Positions 54,823 through 64,000 of a stretch of DNA of 64,000 nt are shown here, piece after piece (position 1 is the stretch's first letter; every line of letters starts with the position of its first letter). Made by a program: the position numbers and the translations under genes. Source of the stretch: Sinorhizobium fredii NGR234 (GTDB lineage Bacteria > Pseudomonadota > Alphaproteobacteria > Rhizobiales > Rhizobiaceae); contig NC_012586.1 in assembly GCF_000018545.1 (NCBI RefSeq), positions 1,240,001-1,304,000 on the forward strand. The letters run 5' to 3'. The notes beneath the pieces are model-generated. The model ran no database searches, was not told the DNA's origin, and saw nothing but the letters and a program-made list of their open reading frames with translations.

Positions 54823-55175
54823 GTAGCCTTTTGAAGACGTCCATCCGCCACTGTCAACGGCTAGGCTCGGGACCAATTGAATTCGGCCCATTCGGCGTTG
54901 GCGCGCACCTCTATCCTTTGTTGCCGTTCCTTAGTCGCACCGGTCACTCTTGGACCATCACCCGAAGACTTCGAATTGGGTCGCCTGCGTCTCGGCGACT
55001 ACTCGCAAAGGCCGCCGTTCACCGGAGGACGCCGCCGCCGCTGCTATCGCCATTGCACTCCCGACTTCATGAAAATGAATTTCACATTTTCCCGGAATGT
55101 TCGGATTTTTGTTGACGTGTTGAAAATTCTATCCCAGTCTACGAAAATAAATTACGAAACGGGAACGGCGTCAGC
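54823..55175. other. 353-bp divergent region between lacI and the sugar ABC operon
   Basis: No supportable gene. The last 110 bp are AT-rich with TGAAA-N5-TTTCA (about 55068-55082) and TTGACG/TTGAAA promoter-like hexamers. No operator of the TGGGAGCG type was found here. Confidence 0.45.
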
Positions 55176-56336
55176 ATGAAAGTCGGGATAATCGGACTCG
55201 GATTCCGTCTCGGATATCTGGGCTACGTCTTCAGGGCGATCGACGAAAGCTTCGAGATCGCGGGTTATGTCGACCCGGCTCCCGCCGGCCTTTCCACGCT
55301 TTCGGATAACGGCATTTCGGCGGGGAAGGCCTATGCGACGCCTGAGGAACTGATTGCCGGCGAGACACTCGATCTCCTGATGATCGGCTCGCCCAACCAC
55401 ATGCATCTCGACCATATCCGCATCGGTCTCGAGGCGGGTCTCAAGGTCTTCTGCGAAAAGCCGATCGTCAGCACGATCGAACAGAGCGTCGAACTTGCCG
55501 CGCTTCTGGCGAAGCACGGCCACGACCGGCTGATGGTCGGCCTCGTGCTGCGCTATGCGCCGATGTATCGCGATCTGCGTGCCGCCCAGGCGGCGGGAAC
55601 GCTCGGCGAGATCGTTTCGATCGAAGCCGCCGAACATATCGAACCCTATCATGGCGCCTTCTTCATGCGCGACTGGCGCCGCTATGGGCGTTATGCCGGC
55701 AGCTTCATGCTCGAGAAATGCTGCCACGACCTCGACCTCTACAACGGTGTCGTCGGCGCCCGGCCGGAGCGCGTCGCGAGTTTCGGCGGCCGCAAGAGTT
55801 TTACCCCCGTCAACGATCCGGCCCGTGACGGCGTCAACGACCTGCAGCTGTTCCACCGCAAGCCGAGCGGATGGCTGGGGTCCGACAAGGTCTTCGACAG
55901 CGACGGCGACATCATCGATTATCAGGTGGCGATCATCGAATACGCCAATGGCGTGGCGATGAACTTCCACACCAACCTCAACGTTCCGGACCAGTTCCGC
56001 CGCTTCTGCGTGATGGGATCGCGCGGCATGGCGGAGGGAGACTTCATCCGCGGCTATCTCGACGTGCACGAGGTGCTTTCCGGCAAGAAGGTGGTCGAGA
56101 AGCGCTACGCCAAGGAGACGGCGCTCTCGCAGCACTATGGTGCGGACGAGCAGATGGCGGCGGAGATCATCGCCCACGTCAAACACGGCGGCCCGCTGCC
56201 GGTATCGCCGCTCGACGCGCTCGAAGCCGGCATTCTTGCACTCTCCATGGACGAGGCGCGGATGAAGCGAACAGTCGTCGACCTGCGACCATTGTGGGAC
56301 CGCTTCGACGAAGCCCTGCACGCCCGTGCGGCCTGA
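55176..56336 (+). CDS. Gfo/Idh/MocA family oxidoreductase (second)
   Basis: This 386-residue protein has GIIGLGFRLGYLGY at the N-terminus (Rossmann), KVFCEKPIVST (EKP motif) and a catalytic-type KCCHDLDLYNGVVG with His-Asp. It is only distantly like the copy at 51687. First gene of a sugar ABC operon. Confidence 0.85.
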   Translation: MKVGIIGLGFRLGYLGYVFRAIDESFEIAGYVDPAPAGLSTLSDNGISAGKAYATPEELIAGETLDLLMIGSPNHMHLDHIRIGLEAGLKVFCEKPIVSTIEQSVELAALLAKHGHDRLMVGLVLRYAPMYRDLRAAQAAGTLGEIVSIEAAEHIEPYHGAFFMRDWRRYGRYAGSFMLEKCCHDLDLYNGVVGARPERVASFGGRKSFTPVNDPARDGVNDLQLFHRKPSGWLGSDKVFDSDGDIIDYQVAIIEYANGVAMNFHTNLNVPDQFRRFCVMGSRGMAEGDFIRGYLDVHEVLSGKKVVEKRYAKETALSQHYGADEQMAAEIIAHVKHGGPLPVSPLDALEAGILALSMDEARMKRTVVDLRPLWDRFDEALHARAA

Positions 56337-56348
56337 AGGGGGAGGGGC

Positions 56349-57233
56349 ATGAGTGTTCGCCGCAGCACCGTCATCTTCGCCTGGATACTGCTTCTTCCGG
56401 CCGTGCTCTACGTAACGGTGATCGTCGCCTATCCGCTGGTCGATACGTTCATCCTGTCGTTCACGGACGCCTCGCTGAAGAAGACGACCAAATGGGTCGG
56501 CACCGCCAACTACGACAAGATCTTCAACGCGACCTTTGCGGAAGTGATCCTCCGCACCTTCGTCTGGACCGCCTTTTCCGTGGCGATCAAGATGATCATC
56601 GGCACCTTCGGTGCGGTGATGCTGAACGCCGCCGTGCCGGGCCGGTCGCTGTTCCGCGTGCTGACCATGCCGCCCTGGATCGTGCCGATGGCGATCGGCA
56701 TCTTCATGTGGGGCTGGATGTATAACGGCCAGTTCGGAATGATCTCCGGCATGCTGCAGAACTGGGGTCTGGCCGACGGACCGGTCGCTTTCCTCGCGCA
56801 TGGTTCGACCGCATTCTGGGCGACGATCATCACCGACGTCTGGATCGGCGTGCCCTTGGTGACGCTCTACATGCTCGCCTCGATGCAGGCGATCCCGCAG
56901 GACCTCTACGAGGCGGCCTGGACGGACGGGGCAGGGCGGTTCTACCGATTTCGCCGCATCACCCTGCCGCTGCTCGTCCCGTCGATGATCACCATGTCGA
57001 TGCTGTCGCTGATCGCCACCTTCAACTCCTTCGACATCATCTGGATCCTGACCCAGGGCGGCCCGAACGGCGACACGACGACGATGATCATCGACACGTA
57101 CCGCACCGCGATCGGTTCGAAGAAATACGGCGAAGGGGCGGCGCGCGCCGTGCTGATCTGCATCTTCCTGTCGATCTTCTGCATCGCCTATTTCCGCGTC
57201 ACGCACCGCCTTGCCTCGGGAGAGAGCCGATGA
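56349..57233 (+). CDS. Sugar ABC permease (CUT1, MalF-like)
   Basis: This 294-residue permease has six hydrophobic segments and the loop QDLYEAAWTDGAGRFYRFRRITLPLLVP. GGGGAGGGGC precedes the ATG. Overlaps the next gene by four bases. Confidence 0.88.
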   Translation: MSVRRSTVIFAWILLLPAVLYVTVIVAYPLVDTFILSFTDASLKKTTKWVGTANYDKIFNATFAEVILRTFVWTAFSVAIKMIIGTFGAVMLNAAVPGRSLFRVLTMPPWIVPMAIGIFMWGWMYNGQFGMISGMLQNWGLADGPVAFLAHGSTAFWATIITDVWIGVPLVTLYMLASMQAIPQDLYEAAWTDGAGRFYRFRRITLPLLVPSMITMSMLSLIATFNSFDIIWILTQGGPNGDTTTMIIDTYRTAIGSKKYGEGAARAVLICIFLSIFCIAYFRVTHRLASGESR

Positions 57234-58087
57234 GCCAGCCAGCCATGATCAACCGCTATCGCTGGTACGAACTCGTCGGCATCTATGCGGGCATCTTCGT
57301 CTTCCTGAGCTTCATCCTCTCGCCCTTCGTCGAAGGCTTCCTCGTGTCGCTGAAGCCGCTCGGTCTCCTCTTCTCCTCGCCCTATCGCTTCTGGCCGGAG
57401 GACGGATCCTTCGAAGCCTATCGGACCATGTGGGTGAGCGTGCCGGGCTTTGCCCGCTACATCTTCAATTCCTTCTTCATCTCGACGATCGTCACGGCGG
57501 TCGTGCTGGTACTGGTCGTCCCGTCGGCCTACGCCTTTGCCCGCTTCAAGTTTCGCGGCAGCGGCGCCCTTCTCGCCGCCTTCCTGGCGGTCAACATGTT
57601 TTCCGGCGCCGTGCTGCTGATCCCGCTGTTTCGGCTGATGCGCAGCCTCGGCGTGCTCAACACCTATTTCGCGATGATCGTGCCGGGGGTCGCCTTCCTC
57701 ATTCCCTCGGGTATCTGGCTGCTGCGCACCTACATGATGCGCATCCCGCGGGAGCTTGACGAAGCTGCCTTCGTCGACGGGGCAAGCCACTTCTACACGC
57801 TGCGCCGGGTGATCCTGCCGATCGCCATGCCGGGCATCACCGTCGTCGCGATCACCACCTTCATCGGGTCCTATGCCCAGCAATTCATCTTCGCGCTGAC
57901 CTTCAACTCGAAGACCGAATACATGCCCCTGCCGATCGGCCTCTACGCCTATTTCGGCCGGCAGGAAGTGATCTGGAACGAGCTGATGGCGGCTAGTTTC
58001 GTCGGCATCGCGCCGGCCGTCATCCTCATCTTCCTGATGCAACGCTATCTCGTCGCGGGCCTGACCGCCGGCGCCGTGAAACAGTAA
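57230..58087 (+). CDS. Sugar ABC permease (CUT1, MalG-like)
   Basis: This 285-residue permease is of normal length, with the loop RELDEAAFVDGASHFYTLRRVILPIAMP and six hydrophobic segments. Ends 35 bp before the binding-protein gene. Confidence 0.88.
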   Translation: MSQPAMINRYRWYELVGIYAGIFVFLSFILSPFVEGFLVSLKPLGLLFSSPYRFWPEDGSFEAYRTMWVSVPGFARYIFNSFFISTIVTAVVLVLVVPSAYAFARFKFRGSGALLAAFLAVNMFSGAVLLIPLFRLMRSLGVLNTYFAMIVPGVAFLIPSGIWLLRTYMMRIPRELDEAAFVDGASHFYTLRRVILPIAMPGITVVAITTFIGSYAQQFIFALTFNSKTEYMPLPIGLYAYFGRQEVIWNELMAASFVGIAPAVILIFLMQRYLVAGLTAGAVKQ

Positions 58088-58122
58088 CCGCAACAACGAG
58101 CTCACAAGCGAGGGGAATAACC

Positions 58123-59337
58123 ATGACAAAGCATGCCTCATTGATTGCCGGAACTTTCGCGCTTCTCGCCACGACGGCACTGCCGGCGCTCGCCGACACG
58201 GAAATCACCTTCCTCGCCTGCGGCGACAAGATGCAGCCGGCGCATGCCGATTTCATCAAGAAATGGGAAGAGGCGAATGCCGGCTACAAGATCGTCTCGG
58301 AAGTGGTCGGCTGGGGCCAGTGCCAGGACAAGGTGACGACGCTCGCCGCGTCGGGAACGCCGGTGGCGCTCGCCTATGTCGGCTCGCGCACGCTCAAGGA
58401 ATTTGCCGACAATGAACTGATCGTGCCGATCCCCTTCACCGATGAGGAGAAGAAATCCTACTACCCCTTCATCATGGACACGGTGACGACCAGCGGCAAG
58501 CAATGGGGCGTCCCGGTCGCCTTCTCCACCAAGTCGCTCTACTGGAACAAGGCGCTCTTCAAAGAGGCTGGTCTCGACCCGGAAAAGCCGCCGCAGACCT
58601 GGGCGGAAGAGCTCGAATACGCCAAGATCATCAAGAAGAAGACCGGAACGGCGGGCTTTGGGGTTGTCGCCAAGACCTTCGACAACACCATGCACCAGTT
58701 CCTGCATTGGGTTTACACGAACAATGGTTCGGTGATCGACGCCAGCGGCAACATCACCTTCGACAGCAAGGAGAACCTCGAGGCGCTGACGGCGCTGAAG
58801 GATATCGTTCCCTATGCCGAAGAGGGGCCGACCTCCTATGAGCAGAACGAAGTGCGGGCGATCTTTCTCGACGGCAAGCTCGGCATGATCCACGCGTCGG
58901 TCGGCGCGGTGAATCGCCTCAAGGAAACGAAGATCGATTGGGGCGTCGCACCGCTGCCACTCGGGCCGAGCGCCAAGGGGCCGGGCACGTTGTTGATCAC
59001 CGACAGCCTTGCCGTCTTCAGCGGCACCGGCGTCGAGGAAAAGGCGATCGAATTCGCCAAATTCCTGACCAATGCCGAGAACCAGCCGATCTACGAGGCC
59101 CAGGAAGGCCTGACGCCGCTGCGTCCGGGCAAGGCGGTGGACGATATGGTTGCCGCCAACCCCTATTGGAAGCCGTTCATCGACGGCATCTCCTTCGGTG
59201 GGCCGGAGCCGCTCTTCACCGACTATAAGGGCCTCCAGAACACGATGATCGAGATGGTCCAGTCGGTCGTCACCGGCAAGGCCGAGCCGGCCGATGCCTT
59301 GAAAAAGGCAGCCGCCGACCTCGAGCAATACAAGTAA
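58123..59337 (+). CDS. Sugar ABC substrate-binding protein
   Basis: This 404-residue family 1 binding protein has a signal peptide (MTKHASLIAGTFALLATTALPALA). The mature chain has an early Cys pair (LACGDK and WGQCQDK). Ligand unknown. AGGGGAATAACC precedes the ATG. Confidence 0.88.
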   Translation: MTKHASLIAGTFALLATTALPALADTEITFLACGDKMQPAHADFIKKWEEANAGYKIVSEVVGWGQCQDKVTTLAASGTPVALAYVGSRTLKEFADNELIVPIPFTDEEKKSYYPFIMDTVTTSGKQWGVPVAFSTKSLYWNKALFKEAGLDPEKPPQTWAEELEYAKIIKKKTGTAGFGVVAKTFDNTMHQFLHWVYTNNGSVIDASGNITFDSKENLEALTALKDIVPYAEEGPTSYEQNEVRAIFLDGKLGMIHASVGAVNRLKETKIDWGVAPLPLGPSAKGPGTLLITDSLAVFSGTGVEEKAIEFAKFLTNAENQPIYEAQEGLTPLRPGKAVDDMVAANPYWKPFIDGISFGGPEPLFTDYKGLQNTMIEMVQSVVTGKAEPADALKKAAADLEQYK

Positions 59338-59346
59338 GCGAGAAGC

Positions 59347-59381
59347 GACCGCGACGCTTCCGCATCGCGGTCCCTTCTTTT
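59347..59381 (+). terminator. Terminator after the binding-protein gene
   Basis: GACCGCGA (59347-59354) and TCGCGGTC (59365-59372) form an 8-bp GC stem followed by CCTTCTTTT. This is the only one of the five post-binding-protein hairpins with a T-rich tail. Confidence 0.7.
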
Positions 59382-59382
59382 A

Positions 59383-59493
59383 GATCACGATGATTCTAGG
59401 TCGGATCGACCTAGAATCATGAACGTGATCGATTCTAACGGTAGAGCGGGATGCGGGCGGAAAACCGCACACACTTTCCCTCATCCCGCTCTA
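59383..59493. repeat. Two adjacent palindromic repeats
   Basis: Repeat 1 (59383-59430) pairs GATCACGATGATTCTAGGTC with the facing GACCTAGAATCAT..GTGATC. Repeat 2 has arms TAGAGCGGGATG (59442-59453) and CATCCCGCTCTA (59482-59493). Their form is typical of dispersed rhizobial intergenic palindromes. Confidence 0.65.
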
Positions 59494-59538
59494 GTATTTG
59501 CGGAAATCCGCTTCTTGCCGGTGGCCGGAGAAAGATAC

Positions 59539-60669
<1,131 letters not shown>

Positions 60670-60671
60670 GC

Positions 60672-61205
60672 GTGACCACGTCGATACGACTGCTCGGTCC
60701 GGACGATGTCGAAAGCTTTCGGCGCATTAGGCTCGAGGCACTGCGCACGGAACCCGAATCCTTCGCCAGCAGTGCCGAAGATTGGGAGAAGCTGCCGGAG
60801 GACGAATGGCGCCGGCGGCTGATCGACAATCCCGCTTTCGTTGCTTTCCACGCGGGCGAGCCGGTGGGCATCATGGGCCTGTTGCGCCAGCGTGCAAGCA
60901 AGATGGTGCATCGCGCCACGATCGTCATGGTCTATGTGAACAGGGATTTCCGCGGCAGCGGTGTCGCGCGGCTGCTTCTCGCCGCGGTGACCGATTTTGC
61001 GCGGAGCGAAGGCATCCGGCAGCTGGAACTCTCTGTCAGCGCCGAGAATCCGGCCGCGATTGCGTTCTATCGCCGAGAACGGTTCGAGGCGGCCGGCCGC
61101 ATTCCCGGCGGCTGCATCCGCAATGGCCGAGAAGTCGACGACCTGATCATGGTTCGACGCATCGTCGATAGAACCAAAGAATTGGGGCTCAGAGCGTCGA
61201 ATTGA
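60672..61205 (+). CDS. GNAT family N-acetyltransferase
   Basis: This 177-residue GNAT protein has the acetyl-CoA motif A region (VNRDFRGSGVARLLL) and the motif B region (ENPAAIAFYRRERFEAAGR). The start is a GTG two bases after the ATPase stop. Substrate unknown. The last 17 bp overlap the end of the convergent SDR gene. Confidence 0.84.
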   Translation: MTTSIRLLGPDDVESFRRIRLEALRTEPESFASSAEDWEKLPEDEWRRRLIDNPAFVAFHAGEPVGIMGLLRQRASKMVHRATIVMVYVNRDFRGSGVARLLLAAVTDFARSEGIRQLELSVSAENPAAIAFYRRERFEAAGRIPGGCIRNGREVDDLIMVRRIVDRTKELGLRASN

Positions 61206-61968
61206 GCGCCCCGCCGTCGAGCAGCAGATTCTGCCCGACGATGTAGCCGGCATACTGGCTGCAGAGGAATGCGGCGGCGGCGCCAAACTCATCGGGCCTG
61301 CCGACCCGTCCCGTCGGGTTCTCCGCATATTCCTCGGCGCGCGCCTGTTCGAGCGAAATCCCCCGTGCTTTGGCGGACTTTTCCAGCAGCTTTTCGAGGC
61401 GTTCCGTCTGATGCGATCCGGGCAGCAGGTTGTTGATGATGACGCCGTGGCGTGCCACCTGGCGGGCCGTCCCGGCAACGAATCCGGTAAGTCCGGTGCG
61501 GGCGCCGTTGGAGAGGCAGAGTTCCGGGATCGGCGATTTGACCGAGGCCGAGGTGATGTTGACGATCCGGCCCCATTTCCGCTCGATCATGCCGGGAATG
61601 ACAGCCTTCATCAGCAGGATCGGCGCCAGCATATTGGATCGGATCGCCTCCAGCCAATTGTCCTCCGTCACGCTCGACCAGTCGCCGGGCGGCGGGCCGC
61701 CGGCATTGGTGATCAGGATATCGGGCCGCGGCTCGGCCTGCAGGAGTGCGTTGCGGCCCTCCTCCGTCGTCACGTCGGCGGCGACGATCTCCACCTTGGC
61801 GCCATAGTCCCTGCTGATGGCGCGCGCCGTCTCGCGAAGCTGTTTCGGCTCGCGGGCATTGAGCGTCAGAATGACGCCCGCCTCGGCGAGCTTCTCGGCG
61901 ACGCCTCGTCCCAGCCCCTTCGAACCTGCGCAAACAAGCGCCCGTTTGCCTTTGATTCCCAAATCCAT
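61189..61968 (-). CDS. Atypical short-chain dehydrogenase/reductase
   Basis: This 259-residue SDR-fold protein has the cofactor motif CAGSKGLGRGVAE and NAGGPPPGDW. The usual catalytic YxxxK is missing: the equivalent segment reads ELCLSNGARTGLTG. SNGAR-type SDRs form a recognisable subgroup of uncertain activity. Start 61968 has GGAG 6 nt upstream; an ATG at 61983 lacks one. Confidence 0.83.
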   Translation of the reverse strand: MDLGIKGKRALVCAGSKGLGRGVAEKLAEAGVILTLNAREPKQLRETARAISRDYGAKVEIVAADVTTEEGRNALLQAEPRPDILITNAGGPPPGDWSSVTEDNWLEAIRSNMLAPILLMKAVIPGMIERKWGRIVNITSASVKSPIPELCLSNGARTGLTGFVAGTARQVARHGVIINNLLPGSHQTERLEKLLEKSAKARGISLEQARAEEYAENPTGRVGRPDEFGAAAAFLCSQYAGYIVGQNLLLDGGALNSTL

Positions 61969-62032
61969 CTTATGCTCCGACATTTCTGTTTGACTTATCC
62001 GTTTGGCAGCGCGGCCAGGAAAGATGGCGGCC

Positions 62033-63223
62033 TCATGCTCGCCGCGCGATATCCGCGATCGCTTCCGAAAGGCGGTCGATTTCCGGTAACGTGTTGAGAT
62101 AGCTTACCGAAGCTCTGGCAATCTGGTCGAGCCCTCGCGCGATCATGTCGAGCGGCGTATAGGGAACGCCATTCGCGCCGATTGCGATTTGCCTTTCGGC
62201 CAGGGCGGCGCGCACCTGCGTTGCCGGAATGCCCTCGACGGTGAATGAGACGATACCGGAGAGCTCGATTCCGAGATCCCGCACCGTCACATTCGGGAAG
62301 TTGCGCAGATTGTCGCGCAGGCCGTTCGCGAGAATTTTGATCCTGTCGCGGATCGCCGCGATGCCGAGCGTCCTTGCCTGGCGCGCGGCAGCGCCCAGTC
62401 CGAAAATCAGTGCGGGCGAAATCTCGCCGGCCTCGAAGCGGCGTGCATCGTTGCGAATCTTGACGACCCCATCGACCATCGGCCCGGAGAGCACATCCAG
62501 ATAGCGCGGTGTCAACCGCGGGAGGAATTCCTGCCGGACATAAAGGATCGCCGTGCCACGCGGTCCTCGGAGAAATTTCCGGCCCGCAGCCTTCAACACG
62601 TCGCATCCAAGCGCAGCGACGTCGATCGGGATCTGCCCGAGGGCCTGGCCCGCGTCGATGAAATAGGGGACGCCGGCCGCCCGGATCACGCGTCCCACCG
62701 CTGCCGCATCGTTGATCAGGCCGCCATTCGCGGGCAGCCATGTGAGCGACACGAGACGGACGCGCTCATCGATCATCGATGCCAGGGCCTCGGCGTCGAT
62801 GCTGCCGTCTTCGTGAACCGGAATGGTTTCGATGCGCGCGCCGGCCCGCGCCGCGGCGTCTTGCATGGTGGCGAGATTGCCGCCCCATTCCTGGCGGCCG
62901 ACGAGGATGCGGTCGCCTGCAACAAGCGGCGGCAAGGCCGAGAAGGCGGCGCCCCAGGCGGTCGACCCGCTGCCAAGGAACGCAATTTCGCTCGGCTTGG
63001 CGCCGATCAGTGCCGCCGTGTCGGCGCGCACGTCCTCCAGAAGAGACGTGGCACTATTCGCCGCCTCCATCGGGCCGTCGTTGGCTTCCTTTCTCAGATA
63101 GTCCCACATCGCCGTCAGCGTCGATTGCGACGGCAGCGAGGCGCCGGAGTGATTGAAATGCATGCCGGCCGCACAGCCGGGCGTATCGGCTCGCAGCCTT
63201 TCGAGGTCGAATACATCGCTCAT
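62033..63223 (-). CDS. Class V aminotransferase (PLP-dependent)
   Basis: This 396-residue fold-type I PLP enzyme is of the isopenicillin-N-epimerase/cysteine-desulfurase-like group. The PLP Lys lies in AAGRKFLRGPRG; the cofactor Asp in FIDAGQALGQ; the N-terminal FNHSGASLPS is a family signature. It starts by overlapping the RidA stop (ATGA). Substrate unknown. Confidence 0.85.
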   Translation of the reverse strand: MSDVFDLERLRADTPGCAAGMHFNHSGASLPSQSTLTAMWDYLRKEANDGPMEAANSATSLLEDVRADTAALIGAKPSEIAFLGSGSTAWGAAFSALPPLVAGDRILVGRQEWGGNLATMQDAAARAGARIETIPVHEDGSIDAEALASMIDERVRLVSLTWLPANGGLINDAAAVGRVIRAAGVPYFIDAGQALGQIPIDVAALGCDVLKAAGRKFLRGPRGTAILYVRQEFLPRLTPRYLDVLSGPMVDGVVKIRNDARRFEAGEISPALIFGLGAAARQARTLGIAAIRDRIKILANGLRDNLRNFPNVTVRDLGIELSGIVSFTVEGIPATQVRAALAERQIAIGANGVPYTPLDMIARGLDQIARASVSYLNTLPEIDRLSEAIADIARRA

Positions 63224-63693
63224 GCGGCTGGCTCCAGCTCGACCAGTGCGTCGACCTCGACGGTGGCACCGGCCGGCAGCGCGGCCACACCCACGGCGGC
63301 GCGCGCGTGCCGCCCCGCCTCGCCGAACACGTTGACGAAAAGATCCGAAGCCCCGTTGGCGACCAGCGATTGCTCCGCGAAGTCGGGCGACGAGGCGATG
63401 AAGACGCCGAGCCGAACGACCCGCCGGACGGCCGCCAAAGAACCGTCGGTCGCAGCGGCAATTTGTGACAGGACATTGATCGCAGCGCATTCGGCGGCGA
63501 TGCGGCCCTCTTCGATAGTAACCCCGGCACCTACCGACCCGGTGAAGATGTCGTCGCGCCGGGCGCTGATCTGGCCCGAGACGGCAAGAAGGTTGCCGGT
63601 TCGAACCGTGGAAACGTAGTTCGCCGCTGGCCTTGAAGGGACTGGCAGAGCATGTCCGAGAGCGGAAAGTCTGGCTGCGATGGTTTCTAACAT
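63220..63693 (-). CDS. ridA: RidA family (YjgF/YER057c) protein
   Basis: This 157-residue RidA-family protein shows GNLLAVSGQIS, a central AAINVLSQIAAA and the active-site Arg region RHARAAVGVAALPAGATVEVDA. RidA deaminates reactive enamine/imine intermediates of PLP enzymes, fitting coupling to the aminotransferase. It is a bit longer than housekeeping RidA (about 130), so a specialised paralogue. Confidence 0.86.
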   Translation of the reverse strand: MLETIAARLSALGHALPVPSRPAANYVSTVRTGNLLAVSGQISARRDDIFTGSVGAGVTIEEGRIAAECAAINVLSQIAAATDGSLAAVRRVVRLGVFIASSPDFAEQSLVANGASDLFVNVFGEAGRHARAAVGVAALPAGATVEVDALVELEPAA

Positions 63694-63736
63694 GGCGGTC
63701 TCCCCTTGGAATGCCGGCGAGAATGCAACGGCCCTC

Positions 63737-63774
63737 CGATTGCTTCCAATTCAAACTGCATTATGGTGCAATCG
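63737..63774. promoter_or_regulatory. Inverted repeat in the ridA/lysR divergent promoter
   Basis: CGATTGC (63737-63743) and GCAATCG (63768-63774) are perfect inverted arms around a 24-bp centre that itself contains TGCA-N6-TGCA. Position between divergent starts suits LysR regulation. Confidence 0.45.
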
Positions 63775-63812
63775 ATCAGGCTAATGTCTCTATCCTAAGA
63801 ACCAGGGAACTC

Positions 63813-64000
63813 ATGCGCGCCTCCACCACCATGCCCCCGCTGCAAGCCTTGCGGGCGTTCGAGGCGGTGGGCCGCCTGCTGAGCTTCCGCCGTGCCGGGG
63901 AGGAGCTGCTCATTACCCAGAGCGCGGTGAGCCACCACATCAAGCAGCTCGAGGAAACGCTGGGCGTCCGGCTTTTCGTGCGCAAGGCCAAGAGTATCGA
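63813..64000 (+). CDS. LysR-family regulator (partial, GcvA-like N-terminus)
   Basis: Only the first 62 codons are in the window. MPPLQALRAFEAVGRLLSF and ITQSAVSHHIKQLEETLGVR form the LysR HTH. The C-terminal effector domain lies beyond the end. Divergent from ridA/aminotransferase, its likely target. Confidence 0.85.
   Translation, partial: MRASTTMPPLQALRAFEAVGRLLSFRRAGEELLITQSAVSHHIKQLEETLGVRLFVRKAKSI

Noticed and set aside
54831..55115. 94-codon frame between lacI and the sugar operon
   Set aside because: No ribosome site and low-complexity composition; overlaps probable promoter DNA.
55152..57206. 684-codon open frame on the minus strand
   Set aside because: Antisense to the Gfo/Idh and permease genes; His/Arg/Asp-rich shadow with no domain.

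Overview
The window is high-GC, densely coded DNA that reads as an alphaproteobacterial rhizobium, most like Sinorhizobium/Ensifer. Reasons: five separate ABC uptake systems in 64 kb, a ROSE-type RNA thermometer in front of an Hsp20 gene, rhizobial-style palindromic intergenic repeats, and a catabolic layout typical of a large secondary replicon (chromid or megaplasmid). The species and replicon assignment is inference. No rRNA, tRNA, transposase or CRISPR array was seen.

Region 1 (1-17356) is a purine-degradation locus. It holds a five-gene branched-chain-type ABC importer (289-4846), an AzgA-like NCS2 purine permease (5299-6591), a fused allantoinase/OHCU decarboxylase on the minus strand (6896-8311), uraH-xdhA-xdhB-xdhC (8478-13557), a LysR regulator (13575-14522, minus), and the membrane urate oxidase puuD with guaD (14775-17356). 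Together these cover guanine -> xanthine -> urate -> 5-hydroxyisourate -> OHCU -> (S)-allantoin -> allantoate. A shared 16-bp operator-like sequence precedes the permease and lies between puuE-uraD and uraH.

Region 2 (17445-27073) holds two Hsp20 genes (the upstream one behind a ROSE element and a sigma-32-like promoter), a DUF982 gene, and a PBP1C / alpha-2-macroglobulin pair on the minus strand. The pbpC gene carries an in-frame ~200-bp palindromic repeat near its 5' end.

Region 3 (27184-33261) is a polyamine-type ABC operon with a hydantoin/allantoin-racemase-like gene at its end, divergent from a GntR/FCD regulator with a perfect palindrome between them.

Region 4 (33490-43944) is a DeoR-regulated operon: deoC, a double-domain ALDH16-type dehydrogenase, a FucU/RbsD mutarotase, a ribokinase-family kinase and a sugar ABC transporter. 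The simplest reading is 2-deoxy-D-ribose uptake and catabolism.

Region 5 (44055-51437) has OsmC, a dimethylargininase, a 29-residue membrane peptide candidate, a flavin disulfide oxidoreductase overlapping a DUF4126 gene, and a YehZYXW-type osmoprotectant ABC operon.

Region 6 (51528-60669) is a LacI-centred sugar locus: two Gfo/Idh/MocA oxidoreductases, a sugar-phosphate isomerase/epimerase-like protein and a CUT1 sugar ABC transporter. The substrate is unknown.

Region 7 (60672-64000) has a GNAT acetyltransferase, an SDR lacking the YxxxK motif, and a class V aminotransferase/RidA pair divergent from a LysR gene that runs off the end.

A recurring theme is that all five ABC systems carry a strong inverted repeat just after the solute-binding-protein gene, before the next transporter gene.
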